DNA of 64,000 nucleotides from UBA4416 sp038327195 (GTDB taxonomy: Bacteria > Bacteroidota > Bacteroidia > B-17B0 > Aurantibacillaceae): the NCBI GenBank assembly GCA_038327195.1, contig JBBQKU010000009.1, positions 1 to 64,000 on the forward strand, in the 5' to 3' direction. The position numbers and the translations under genes were made by a program. This document shows, in pieces, positions 49,317 through 59,024 of this stretch (position 1 is its first letter; each line of letters opens with the position of its first letter). Under the pieces are notes generated by a model. That model saw only the letters and a program-made list of their open reading frames with translations, searched no databases and was not told where the DNA came from.

Positions 49317-50791
49317 ACTGTTTGTTTAATTAATTTTTGATAATCAATTTTATTGCTAGAAGTAATTGGTAATGAATTTACAAAAATAAAATCATCAGGA
49401 ATCATATAAATAGGTAATAATTTCATACTTATTGATTTCATTTCAATAATTGATTTGAAATTCTTGTTTTCTGTTACAATATAAGAAACAATTTGCATTG
49501 TGTTTTGTTTAGATTGGGTGGAAATTACAGCGCAATATTGAATACCTTCACATTTTAAAAGTGTTTTTTCAATTTCATCTAGTTCAATTCTATAACCATT
49601 TCGTTTAATCATTCTATCCACTCTTCCTTTAAAAACATAATCATTATTTGAATCTAAGGCCACTATATCACCCGTTTTGTACCATTTAAGGCCATTATCG
49701 TCTATTAAGATTTTTTCATTAGTTAATGATTCCATATTCCAATAGCCAATCATTAAAGCCTTTCCAGAAATAAGTAATTCCCCTTCGGTTTTAGATTCGA
49801 TAATTTTACTTTCGTAATGCGCACATGCTTTTCCTATTGGAATATTTTCAATTAATAATTTTGGATTTTCCAATTTAAAATAACAACACACATTACTTTC
49901 TGTTGGCCCATATAAATTGTAATAGCTTACCAATGGTAGTTTATTGTATAATTTTAAAAATTGTTTAAGGGGATAAACTTCTCCTGCAAATAAAATTAGT
50001 TTTAAGTGCGAAAAGTCATACTTTTCAATTTTACCATATTCAGAAATTAAATTGAGAATGGTTGGTGTAGAATACCAAACTGAAATTTTTAAATCTGAAA
50101 TTTGTTTTGCTAACAACATTGGTTGTCGTGCTATATTTTCAGTTATTATTACTAACGAAGATGCATTTTTTACACATACAAATATGTCAAAAATAGATAA
50201 ATCAAAATGAAACGGAGCGTGCGAAGAAAAACAATCAGATTGTTTTAGTTTGAAAGTAGAATTACACCAATTCACAAATGACATTGCTCCTGAGTGAGAG
50301 TACATAACGCCCTTAGGATTACCAGTTGATCCTGATGTATATAAAATGTATGCTAAATCTTCTGGAGATTTTTTTTGATTTCTATTTTTATTTTTAAGAA
50401 GAATTAAATCCTCAAATTGTACTAATATATCAAATTCATTTTCAAAAAAATCAATATATTTTTTTTGAATTATTAAGGCGCTAACATCACAGTCGGTAAT
50501 AATAAATTTATTTCTTTCAATCGGTGCACTTGCATCAATTGGAATATAAGCGCAATTAGAGTTTAAAATGCCGAAAATTGATGCTACAAACGTGATTGAT
50601 TTTTCTGAGTAAATTGCAACTCTACTTCCTTTTTCTATTCCAATTGTTTTTAAAGAATCTTGAAGATCAAGGCTCAACTCAAAAAGTCGTTTGTAGGTAA
50701 TTTTTTCTTCATTGCAAATAAGTGCAATTTGATCAGAATATAATTGAACTGATTGTTTTAATAAATCATGCAATTTTTCACCATTATTCAT
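49313..50791 (-). CDS. Stand-alone amino-acid adenylation enzyme, PltF-like (proline-activating candidate)
   Basis: 492 aa, ANL superfamily. P-loop YTSGSTGNPKG at 151-161; FSSHAPFHFDLSIFDIF at 188-204; SVWYSTPTIL at 237-246; YNLYGPTESN at 291-300; C-terminal Lys in SNKIDYQKL. The SHAPFHFDLSIFD and VWYS-P segments are characteristic of the L-prolyl-AMP ligase group (PltF, RedM, CloN4). It activates an amino acid with ATP and loads it on the adjacent carrier protein. Overlaps the carrier gene by 8 bp and the dehydrogenase gene by 4 bp. Substrate by analogy. Confidence 0.78.
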   Translation of the reverse strand: MNNGEKLHDLLKQSVQLYSDQIALICNEEKITYKRLFELSLDLQDSLKTIGIEKGSRVAIYSEKSITFVASIFGILNSNCAYIPIDASAPIERNKFIITDCDVSALIIQKKYIDFFENEFDILVQFEDLILLKNKNRNQKKSPEDLAYILYTSGSTGNPKGVMYSHSGAMSFVNWCNSTFKLKQSDCFSSHAPFHFDLSIFDIFVCVKNASSLVIITENIARQPMLLAKQISDLKISVWYSTPTILNLISEYGKIEKYDFSHLKLILFAGEVYPLKQFLKLYNKLPLVSYYNLYGPTESNVCCYFKLENPKLLIENIPIGKACAHYESKIIESKTEGELLISGKALMIGYWNMESLTNEKILIDDNGLKWYKTGDIVALDSNNDYVFKGRVDRMIKRNGYRIELDEIEKTLLKCEGIQYCAVISTQSKQNTMQIVSYIVTENKNFKSIIEMKSISMKLLPIYMIPDDFIFVNSLPITSSNKIDYQKLIKQTV

Positions 50792-51047
50792 TTATTTTTT
50801 TTTGAATAAAATTGGCAATTATGTTAATTGAGTCTAAGTTATCTCTATCAACTTCGTGAGCTGAAAATTCAAAATTGTATGTTTCCTCAATAAATACAAC
50901 TAATTGCATTGTTAAAATAGAATCAATTAATCCACCACTGATTAAAGGAGTGTCATAATTGAGGATTTCAGATTCCACATTTTTTAAAAAACGTTTAACA
51001 ATAAAGTCTTTTAAATTCTCTTTAATACTTTCTATACTTTCTGACAT
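50784..51047 (-). CDS. Peptidyl/acyl carrier protein
   Basis: 87 aa, four-helix carrier protein with the phosphopantetheine Ser43 in GGLIDSILTMQLVVFIEETYNFEF. Length and helix II pattern fit PltL/RedO-type free-standing peptidyl carriers. It overlaps the adenylation gene by 8 bp, so it is its likely partner, and lies 31 bp after the MBOAT-SGNH gene. It would carry the amino acid through dehydrogenation and halogenation. Confidence 0.85.
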   Translation of the reverse strand: MSESIESIKENLKDFIVKRFLKNVESEILNYDTPLISGGLIDSILTMQLVVFIEETYNFEFSAHEVDRDNLDSINIIANFIQKKINE

Positions 51048-51078
51048 AGTTTCTGAAAAATTTAGTTTTATGAAATTA

Positions 51079-53628
51079 TTAATTTTTATTGAATATTTCT
51101 CGTTTATGCTTTAAAATTTCTTGATAAAAGTCATTTGCGATTAATTGATGCCCTAATACATTTGGATGAGTGTTTATTTCTGATATTTGTATTGAACTTC
51201 TCGGTAAATCCCTATAAACATTTTTTAAATCAAGCGCTATGCATCCAGCCTGCTTGGCAAATTTTAACATTGCAGAATACTCATTTTCGTTTGGAGTTTC
51301 TTCTGTAGTTAGGAGATAAACCCAAATAATTTTGCTATGATTTCTTTTACAAATAGATGCCATTTCTGCGTAACTCCATTGTAAAATACAATCAATATAT
51401 GGATTGAGTAATTGCTTTATTTGGTTTTCTCCCATTCCTGATTTAACGCCAGCGTGTTCAAGGATATCTGTTAGAAATTTGTATTTTATAGGAACATTTC
51501 TTTTTAAAATGTTTGAAATATCTTTGATCATTTTATTTCTTTCATCGGAATGCGCAAAATAAATAACGGCATTGGGTTTGTATTTAAATACTTCTGTATT
51601 TAAAAGTTCTAAATGTTCAATAATATAATAGCCACCTGCTGCAAAATTCCATATTTCAATTGATTTATAATTACTGTCCGGAAAATTTTTATTCAATTTT
51701 TCCTCAGTTAAATATTCAAAATTTTGGTTATTACTAACTCCCGAACCCATTTCATAAGATCCGCCTAGTAATGCCATTCGAAATACACCATCATTCTTAT
51801 TTTTAGAATATTGTTTATCTCTAATGCCAAATTGATTGCTCAAGAAATTGTGATCTAATCCTTGTATGTTTAGATTAGGTTTCATTCGCCTATTCAATAA
51901 ATTATTTGTGTTGTAATAGGCTAAAGTGTATGGATTTTTTTGTAATTGTTTTATAAATCTTTTGCTGCCTATACCAACAGAAACTTCTTCATCCCCCTCT
52001 ATTAAGCGATCATAATAACCAGTTTCTGCATTTTTTTTATCTATTAGATTTGGCGAATCTTTAGAAATTGTTTGAATAAAATTTGAAATTTGTTTTGGCA
52101 AAATTGATTGTACATTTCTATTAGAAATTAAAATCAGTATGGCTATAGTTGGTACCGTTAAATATACGGTTTGGGATGGTTTTTGTTGAATTAATTTTTG
52201 AATAGCAGTTAGATTAATTATATAATGGAGTAATATTCCGGCAGTAATTATTGCTGCGGTTAGTATAAAAATTGATGCAATGTTGTTTTCCTCTATTTTG
52301 TTAAAATTCGACATTAAAAACAACCATTCGTTTATTGTTTTACTGTTCCATAATGCCCACATAATTGACATGTATGATATCATTCCTATTATTTTTAAGG
52401 TATTTAATAAATAGATTTTGAATTTGAGATTTGTTTTAATAATTTTTTCTTTATGACTGTCTTTCTCAATGAGCATTGAGTTTATAGTTATTAGAATTCC
52501 CACTGTTATCCAAAAAGCTAAGTCAACTGTTTTTAAAGAATAATTTCCCGTAATCCAAAATAATTGGTAAGTGTGAAGGAGACACGTTATTAAAAAGACG
52601 GTCATCATAGTAGCCGGTAGTAAATATTGTTTAATGCGTTTTTTATAAAAAAACATAATTGGATAGAAAAATATTTTTAATATGAAATCTCTCCAATAAA
52701 TATTTATTCTTCGCCATAAGTCAACAAAGCTTGTTGCAATAAAATAGTTATCAAAAACCTTTGGTAAATTCATTCCAAACATGCAAAGTAATCCAATTAT
52801 TAAATGAAAAATGCCTGATAATCTAACAATAAGGAAATAGTTGGAAAACAAATAATTTAAAAGTGATTGTAAATCTTTTACATCTGACATTGTAATTAAA
52901 AAATAGTAACAAATAATTCGATATGCTAATAAATGGAATATTCCTCTTAGCATCCATCTTATTCCTTTTTGCCAAATTTCTTTTTCTGGGGCGTTATAAT
53001 ATGTTCGGATATATGTTTTATAATCAATGATAGGGAAGAATAGGAAAAAGATATTTGGAAGCAAGAAAAAATAGGTAATACTCTGCCAAAATGATTTGAT
53101 AATCAAGCCATGTTTTAGTTCGTATAAGTAAATTATTATTCTAAACATAAACATTGGAAGGAGGTAATTTAGTAATATGTTCAACCTTGGAGAATAAAAC
53201 AATTCGGTTTTTCCTAAAGCAAATGCACAAAATAGTAAAGCTACAAACGAAATTTTAATCCAATGTTTTACATTTATATGACATAAACTAATTAGTGAAA
53301 ATCCTGTGAAAATTAAAACCAATCCTGCTTTTATACCAAAGGCATTTATAATAATATAAAAAATAGCAAGTAATAGGACTATATGCTTATATCTAAGTGG
53401 TGTAAAACTATAGATGAAAAAGCAAGCTATGATAATATAACTATATTCAATTATTCCTGAGGATTTCTCAATTTTAAATAAATTCAGAATGGTTAGAATT
53501 CCAATAAATTGAAAAAATGGAATAATAAAACTAATTAAACGATTACCATTAAATAAAAGTTGAGGCTCTTGCACCACCGGAAATACTTCAGGAAAAAGTT
53601 TATCCATTATGATGTTCAATTTTTTCAT
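51079..53628 (-). CDS. MBOAT acyltransferase fused to SGNH-hydrolase-like domain
   Basis: The ATG at 53628 (MKKLNIIMDKLFPEV) is preferred to one at 53688, which would overlap the divergent gene. 849 aa. About 12 membrane spans in the first 540 residues, including SFVDLWRRINIYWRDFILKIFFYP and ITCLLHTYQLFW, the MBOAT core with its invariant His. The last 260 residues resemble an SGNH fold: MALLGGSYEMGSGV (block I), NFAAGGYYI (block II), THPNVLGHQLIA (block V His). The usual block V Asp is not in place. It probably transfers an acyl group to a hydroxyl of a glycan or lipid across the membrane; start of the leftward operon. Confidence 0.7.
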   Translation of the reverse strand: MKKLNIIMDKLFPEVFPVVQEPQLLFNGNRLISFIIPFFQFIGILTILNLFKIEKSSGIIEYSYIIIACFFIYSFTPLRYKHIVLLLAIFYIIINAFGIKAGLVLIFTGFSLISLCHINVKHWIKISFVALLFCAFALGKTELFYSPRLNILLNYLLPMFMFRIIIYLYELKHGLIIKSFWQSITYFFLLPNIFFLFFPIIDYKTYIRTYYNAPEKEIWQKGIRWMLRGIFHLLAYRIICYYFLITMSDVKDLQSLLNYLFSNYFLIVRLSGIFHLIIGLLCMFGMNLPKVFDNYFIATSFVDLWRRINIYWRDFILKIFFYPIMFFYKKRIKQYLLPATMMTVFLITCLLHTYQLFWITGNYSLKTVDLAFWITVGILITINSMLIEKDSHKEKIIKTNLKFKIYLLNTLKIIGMISYMSIMWALWNSKTINEWLFLMSNFNKIEENNIASIFILTAAIITAGILLHYIINLTAIQKLIQQKPSQTVYLTVPTIAILILISNRNVQSILPKQISNFIQTISKDSPNLIDKKNAETGYYDRLIEGDEEVSVGIGSKRFIKQLQKNPYTLAYYNTNNLLNRRMKPNLNIQGLDHNFLSNQFGIRDKQYSKNKNDGVFRMALLGGSYEMGSGVSNNQNFEYLTEEKLNKNFPDSNYKSIEIWNFAAGGYYIIEHLELLNTEVFKYKPNAVIYFAHSDERNKMIKDISNILKRNVPIKYKFLTDILEHAGVKSGMGENQIKQLLNPYIDCILQWSYAEMASICKRNHSKIIWVYLLTTEETPNENEYSAMLKFAKQAGCIALDLKNVYRDLPRSSIQISEINTHPNVLGHQLIANDFYQEILKHKREIFNKN

Positions 53629-53676
53629 AGTGTTATATAAACAAATATATAAAAATATTGCTAATTTTAGCTTTGT

Positions 53677-54732
53677 ATGAGTCAGCAAGAGAGTGAATCA
53701 AATATAGATAACGGGTTGCCTGGCATTGCCTTTATTGTTGGAATGGGTAGATCAGGAACAACTTTATTGACAAGCATGCTGAACATGAATCCGGAAATTA
53801 TTTCTACGCCTGAAAACGAGTTTATTTTGTTTTCATATAATCCATATGTTTTTAAAAATTTCAATAATCCAAAAGTTGTAAAGTCTTTTATTACTATTTT
53901 CAATTATAATTTTAACAACGTAATTACTATTTGGAAACCTAAAAGCATTGATAAGGATGTTTTAAAATTAAAAATAAAATCTTACGCCAATATGTGTAAG
54001 TTGGTTTATCTAAATTACCCTTTATCCCATAAAGAAAAGACCTTAGTAAAATGGGTGATCGATAAAAATCCGAGTTATTCTTTACAAATTAATAAACTTA
54101 ACAAAGTTTTTCCTGACGCAAAATATATTGTCATCGTGAGAGATTATAGAGATAATATTGTTTCTCGAAATAAATATTCTGACACATCCGTTTCAATTTA
54201 TAATTTGGCAGCAGCTTGGAATTATTTTTATGATAAAATATACGAATCAATTTCTCAAAATAATCTTTCTTATCATTTAGTTAGATATGAAGATTTAGTT
54301 AGTTTTCCCATAGAAACTCTTCAAAAAATTTGCAATTATTTAAATGTAACATTTACTGAAGAAATGTTGAAATTTCAAGACTTTTCAAAACACCTCAAAG
54401 CACATGCTAAGGAAAATATTTCTGAAGAAAAATTTAAAAAAATCAGTTCTATGCATTCTAATCTTGATAATGAAGTAAACTCTAAAAGGGTTGATGCGTA
54501 TTTGGATGTACTTTCTAATTCTGATATTTCAATTCTCGATTATGTTTGTTCAAATCATGCTCATAAATTTAATTATGCAAAATTGGAAATTAAAGTGAAG
54601 CAAATTTCAATTTCAGAAAAAATTAAATATAAATTGGCTTATGTCCAAGTTGTTGTTTTTAATTTTTTAAAAACGGTGTATTATAAATTCCCTATTTCAT
54701 TTCGCCTGATTTTCAAACAAAAAATCTCATAA
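53677..54732 (+). CDS. Sulfotransferase family protein 1
   Basis: 351 aa. 5'-phosphosulfate loop IVGMGRSGTTLLTSML at about 21-36 and the 3'-phosphate motif YIVIVRDYRDNIVSR near 150, preceded by KWVIDKNPSYSLQINKL. The PAPS-dependent fold transfers sulfate to hydroxyls of carbohydrate, lipid or small molecule. It is divergent from the MBOAT gene with a 48-bp gap. Two more copies lie at 56-58 kb. Substrate unknown. Confidence 0.82.
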   Translation: MSQQESESNIDNGLPGIAFIVGMGRSGTTLLTSMLNMNPEIISTPENEFILFSYNPYVFKNFNNPKVVKSFITIFNYNFNNVITIWKPKSIDKDVLKLKIKSYANMCKLVYLNYPLSHKEKTLVKWVIDKNPSYSLQINKLNKVFPDAKYIVIVRDYRDNIVSRNKYSDTSVSIYNLAAAWNYFYDKIYESISQNNLSYHLVRYEDLVSFPIETLQKICNYLNVTFTEEMLKFQDFSKHLKAHAKENISEEKFKKISSMHSNLDNEVNSKRVDAYLDVLSNSDISILDYVCSNHAHKFNYAKLEIKVKQISISEKIKYKLAYVQVVVFNFLKTVYYKFPISFRLIFKQKIS

Positions 54733-54776
54733 TTTATTTTATATCTTTTCTATTTTTATTTACTAAATTTATAATT

Positions 54777-56012
54777 ATGGGGAGCTTAGAAATATTTATT
54801 CACGTCGCATGTGCAATTATAATTGTTGTAATGACAGCCCGTATTTTAGGCAATGCTATGCAATACATTAAGCAGCCAAGGGTTGTTGGTGAAATGATTG
54901 CGGGTGTAGCATTAGGCCCTACTTTTTTCGGCGCTATTTTCCCAGAAGGTTCTACTTATTTATTTTCAACTACACAACCTTATATTTACGTATTAGGAAG
55001 CATTGGATTGTCTTTTTATATGTTTTTGGTTGGCATGGATTTGGATTTGACAAACATCGATAAGAAAACGAAAGGGAAATCTTATATCCTTTCAATTATA
55101 GCAACTGTTGTTCCATTTAGTTTTGGGTGTTTAAGTGCCTATCTTTTCTATAATCAATTTCAAATACAAGGTGTGCCAATTGTTTTATTTATGTTGTTTT
55201 TAGGCACGGCTTTTTCGATAATGGCATTCCCGATGTTGGCGAGAATATTGGAAGAAGAAAAATTAATTAATACACCATTAGGTTCAATATGTCTTTTATC
55301 TGCAAGTATACAAGATGTGATGACCTGGATTCTATTGGCTTTTATTACAGCGATTGCTTCAACTGGTAATAGTTTTAATGGGTTTGTCACTTTATTCGGC
55401 GCTGGAATTTTCATATTATTAGTTAGATTTATTATAAAACCTATTCTGGAAAAAATAAACCTGTCGTTGTTAAATTCAGGAAAACTTAGTCAAAATCAAT
55501 TTGCTGTTATATTGGTTTTGCTTCTTATTGCAGCGGTAATTACTGATAAAATAGGATTATATAGTGTGTTTGGTGGATTTATTTTTGGATTAAATATTCC
55601 TAAAAGCAATATGTTGAAAAATCAGATCCGTGAAAAATTGCAAGATGTTATGGTTGTTTTATTATTACCACTTTTCTTCGCATTTTCAGGGCTAAAAACA
55701 AATTTTTTAGTTTTAGGTTCATCAAATTTATTAGGGCCTTGTTTAGTTATTTTATGTTTTGCGTTTATAAGTAAATACGGCTCCGTTTTAATCACGATGA
55801 AATTATTTGGTTATTCATGGCGTGAATCCTCTGCTGTTGGTGGTTTAATAAATGCACGTGGTTTAATGGTTTTAATTGTTGCAAATATTGGTTTAGAATA
55901 CCATATTATTAACACCAGTTTGTATTCGATATTAGTTTTATTAGCAGTTTTATCTACTATAGCTGCTATGCCTATTTATAAGTTGAGTTTAAAGAACAGA
56001 AAACTTAATTGA
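54777..56012 (+). CDS. Cation/proton antiporter (CPA2, Kef-type)
   Basis: 411 aa with about 12 spans. Typical features: YIKQPRVVGEMIAGVALGPT near the start, FLVGMDLDL, FSIMAFPMLARILEE with the conserved antiporter core, and GGLINARGLMVLIVANIG. No TrkA/RCK domain at the C-terminus. It exchanges Na+ or K+ for H+ in the inner membrane. It starts 44 bp after a sulfotransferase gene on the same strand; functional link to the cluster unclear, perhaps export or ion homeostasis. Confidence 0.87.
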   Translation: MGSLEIFIHVACAIIIVVMTARILGNAMQYIKQPRVVGEMIAGVALGPTFFGAIFPEGSTYLFSTTQPYIYVLGSIGLSFYMFLVGMDLDLTNIDKKTKGKSYILSIIATVVPFSFGCLSAYLFYNQFQIQGVPIVLFMLFLGTAFSIMAFPMLARILEEEKLINTPLGSICLLSASIQDVMTWILLAFITAIASTGNSFNGFVTLFGAGIFILLVRFIIKPILEKINLSLLNSGKLSQNQFAVILVLLLIAAVITDKIGLYSVFGGFIFGLNIPKSNMLKNQIREKLQDVMVVLLLPLFFAFSGLKTNFLVLGSSNLLGPCLVILCFAFISKYGSVLITMKLFGYSWRESSAVGGLINARGLMVLIVANIGLEYHIINTSLYSILVLLAVLSTIAAMPIYKLSLKNRKLN

Positions 56013-56014
56013 TA

Positions 56015-57067
56015 TTATAAAAAGCCAAGAATTTTGTGTCGTTTAATTAGCCTTTTTAATTTATAGTGTATTGGTAAATAATATAATAATTTATCTTTTT
56101 CAATATCAAGAATTGAATTTAGAATTGTTAGAATGTTTTTAGTAAAATTTAGAAGTGTGATTCCGGATGAAGTATTATAAAACTTCTCATATTTTAATTG
56201 TTTAGCAAATTTTCCACATATTGAATCACATAAAATAATTTCTTCTTTAGTTAATTCTGTTTGCCAACTATTTTTCCTATCAGAGTTAATAGGTTTATTT
56301 AAATCAGCATATTTTTTTGTTAGGTATTTTTCATGTTTATTAACTACAGGTAATTCTTTATTTGCTTGAAATGTAATATTGTCTTTTTCTGAAATAGTAA
56401 CAATGTCTAATTTTAAAAAATCATAAATCTTTTGCATTGTTAACTCATTCTCTGTTACAAGGTCTTCGTATTTTATGAGTAGTATTTTATGTTTGTTTTT
56501 TTTACTAAATCGTAATGCTAAATAGTTAAAATATGCCCATCGAATTGCATTATAAGCAACTGCTGGAGATTTTAAATAGGCACTTTGTTTTCTTGAAAGC
56601 ACGTTTGCTCTATAGTCACGAATCATCCAAATAAATTTTGATTCAGGCAAAGCTTCAGAAATCTTGTTTATTAAAATCGTATACGCAGGGTTTTTGTCAA
56701 TAATAATGTTCGATTTCGACTTATCGATTCCTTCTATTTCAAAACATCTATAAATTTTAATACAAAGATCTTCATAATTAATAGTTGGATTATTTTTGCA
56801 AATTTCTTTAATGTTTTTTTTAGATGTTATCGGGTCAAATTTCCATCCAATTAATGGGTGTGATAGAGAATAGATTTCTATTTGTTTAAATATTAAATCT
56901 ATATCTGCATCAGTAAAGCCAATTTTATTTTTGAAATGATTGAGAAAAAATAATAAAAAATTAGCTTCAGGTTGGCAGTGAATATCTTGATGTTTGTTTA
57001 ATATTTTTGTAAGCAGAGTTGTTCCTGATCTTCCAATTCCAACAATAAAATGTAATTGTGTTTTCAT
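56015..57067 (-). CDS. Sulfotransferase family protein 2
   Basis: 350 aa. HFIVGIGRSGTTLLTKIL at the N-terminus (PAPS loop), IIDKNPAYTILINKI, then KFIWMIRDYRANVLSRKQ as the 3'-phosphate motif. Same domain layout as the copy at 53.7 kb and the copy next door, so three paralogues in 4.5 kb. It follows the next copy with a 2-bp gap. Convergent with the antiporter, stops 2 bp apart. Confidence 0.82.
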   Translation of the reverse strand: MKTQLHFIVGIGRSGTTLLTKILNKHQDIHCQPEANFLLFFLNHFKNKIGFTDADIDLIFKQIEIYSLSHPLIGWKFDPITSKKNIKEICKNNPTINYEDLCIKIYRCFEIEGIDKSKSNIIIDKNPAYTILINKISEALPESKFIWMIRDYRANVLSRKQSAYLKSPAVAYNAIRWAYFNYLALRFSKKNKHKILLIKYEDLVTENELTMQKIYDFLKLDIVTISEKDNITFQANKELPVVNKHEKYLTKKYADLNKPINSDRKNSWQTELTKEEIILCDSICGKFAKQLKYEKFYNTSSGITLLNFTKNILTILNSILDIEKDKLLYYLPIHYKLKRLIKRHKILGFL

Positions 57068-57069
57068 GT

Positions 57070-58119
57070 TTATAGTTTGTTGTTTACTTTATAACGTAAG
57101 TAAAAGTGAAGTTTAGGTGAATCAATTATTTCAAAAGTTTTTACTCTTATAAAGTTTGGTATTGTAATCAAGGATAAATATATTTTTTTAAAAAAAGAAA
57201 TTCGTGATTTACTCATGTAATTGTATTTTTTTCCATATTTACTAGATATGAAATCAGCTTTCTCTATTTCATTCGCAGTTAATTCATTCTTCCAAGCAAA
57301 AGCTCTATTTGAGTTAATTGGTGAACTTAGGTTGGAAGCATTTTTGGCTGTGCGTTCCATATTATTTTGAGGAAGTTTTGTCCCTTCTAATTTCTGTTTT
57401 AAGCCAATGTGAAAATTTAAAATCTCATTAGAATATTTCAATTTAAAAAATTCTAAAATTTCTTTAATTGTTTTTTCTTTATCTAAAACAATCTCTTCAT
57501 ATCTTACAATTTTTAAGTTTTTAGAATTATTTTCTTTTATTTCAGAAATTTTTCTCATGTATAAGTTCCAAACTAATGCATGATATATCACATTTTTTTT
57601 GGAAACCTTTCTTTTTTGACTTTGTATATTTGAAAGAATATAGCCTCTATAGTCTCTTGTTAACGCTAATAGTTTGGCATCAGGAAATACTTCGATGATT
57701 TTATTTGCATGCAACGTATAATAAGGATTTTTGTCAATTATTATATTTATCGGATTAGTTATACCTTTATCGCCAAATAAGCCTAAGTAAATAAGTTTTG
57801 TTAATTGGTTATAATTAATCTGCTGCCCAATTGTTAAAGAATTTATAAATGTATTATTTGGTGGGCCAATGAGAGGGTTTTTTTTGTAATTAAAATATAA
57901 GGCGATGTATTTTTTGTAATCGTTAATTAAATTTTGACTTACTACTTCAACATTTTTATATTTTTTGTAGAAGTAAATAAAATGGTGAATTTCAGGAGTA
58001 GCTATGCAATTTTCAAACTGATTGAATAAAACAACAAGCAAAGTTGTCCCACTTCTTCCAGTGCCAATGATAAAATTAATTTTTATGTTACTTAAAAATT
58101 CTAAATTCATTTTCGCCAA
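57070..58119 (-). CDS. Sulfotransferase family protein 3
   Basis: 349 aa. NFIIGTGRSGTTLLVVLF near residue 15 (PAPS loop), IIDKNPYYTLHANKI, then KLLALTRDYRGYILSNI. Upstream partner of copy 2 (2-bp gap), so they are in one transcript. The three copies differ mainly in the middle segment (about 55-110), the probable acceptor-binding region, suggesting different acceptors. Confidence 0.82.
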   Translation of the reverse strand: MAKMNLEFLSNIKINFIIGTGRSGTTLLVVLFNQFENCIATPEIHHFIYFYKKYKNVEVVSQNLINDYKKYIALYFNYKKNPLIGPPNNTFINSLTIGQQINYNQLTKLIYLGLFGDKGITNPINIIIDKNPYYTLHANKIIEVFPDAKLLALTRDYRGYILSNIQSQKRKVSKKNVIYHALVWNLYMRKISEIKENNSKNLKIVRYEEIVLDKEKTIKEILEFFKLKYSNEILNFHIGLKQKLEGTKLPQNNMERTAKNASNLSSPINSNRAFAWKNELTANEIEKADFISSKYGKKYNYMSKSRISFFKKIYLSLITIPNFIRVKTFEIIDSPKLHFYLRYKVNNKL

Positions 58120-58169
58120 CCCTTGATTTTAAATTACTGGTCACGATAATAAATATATTAAATTTTTCG

Positions 58170-59024
58170 CTAAAAACCCTTCATGTATTCTTCAAAACAT
58201 ACACCTTGCATAAATTCTTTAGAATAAATGTATTGGTGCAATAGTTTTGACCATTGTCTATCAGTTTTGCTTTTATTAAGTAAGGCAGAATCAAAAGGTT
58301 TGCTGAAATGTATTTTTATGGTTTCTTTTCTGGCTTTAAACATTTCATCAGGTAAAAACAACATTTCAATATTGGCTTTTATTCCTAAACGTTTTCTCCA
58401 CATTGCAAAATTGTAAAAAAACTTTGAATTTTCCCCTTCAATAAAAACTGGCTGAATCAATCTATTATGGTCAACAGCTTGGGTTACGAAACTTTTTTTC
58501 CATTCTAAATCTCGCACTAAACCATTTTGTTTTCTTGAAACTAGTCCAGCTGGAAAAATTAATAAAGCAGATTCTTCTCGATATACTTCTTCTATTACAC
58601 GTAAATATTTTGCTGACGTAGCTCCTAATTTATTTACTGCAACATATATTTCACCATAATTTTTTATGCTCTTCAAAACATCATTTACTAAGAAACGAAC
58701 GTCTGGTCTAATATCACCAACAGCTTTTATTAATGCCATCCCGTCTAAGCCTCCTAAAGGATGATTTGAAACAATTACTACACTTCCTGTTTTAGGTACA
58801 AATTCTGAATTGATAGATTTAACTTTTGCACCTAATTCAATTAATCCTTTTCTGTTAAATTCTAAACCATGATCATCTTTTAATAGAAGCATGGTTTTAT
58901 TAATGTCCTCTTCGTGCAGCTTTTTTTTAAGCCAATTTATAGCAAATCTTGGTAACCATTTATATAGTTTGTAAGCCTTTTCTCTTAAAAGCTTGTCTAT
59001 ATCAATAAATTTTTCATTTTTCAT
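58170..59024 (-). CDS. PlsC-like 1-acylglycerol-phosphate / lysophospholipid acyltransferase
   Basis: 284 aa. SNHPLGGLDGMAL is the NHx4D catalytic box, followed by FPAGLVSRK in the position of the acceptor-binding FPEGTRS box, and the region RLIQPVFIEGENSKFFYNF. The form with NHPLGG and FPAGxxSR is the OlsA/hemolysin-associated type common in Bacteroidota, which transfer acyl chains to lysophospholipid, lyso-ornithine or sulfonolipid acceptors. Membrane-associated by amphipathic segments. 50 bp from the sulfotransferase pair, same direction; it may or may not belong to the cluster. Confidence 0.8.
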   Translation of the reverse strand: MKNEKFIDIDKLLREKAYKLYKWLPRFAINWLKKKLHEEDINKTMLLLKDDHGLEFNRKGLIELGAKVKSINSEFVPKTGSVVIVSNHPLGGLDGMALIKAVGDIRPDVRFLVNDVLKSIKNYGEIYVAVNKLGATSAKYLRVIEEVYREESALLIFPAGLVSRKQNGLVRDLEWKKSFVTQAVDHNRLIQPVFIEGENSKFFYNFAMWRKRLGIKANIEMLFLPDEMFKARKETIKIHFSKPFDSALLNKSKTDRQWSKLLHQYIYSKEFMQGVCFEEYMKGF

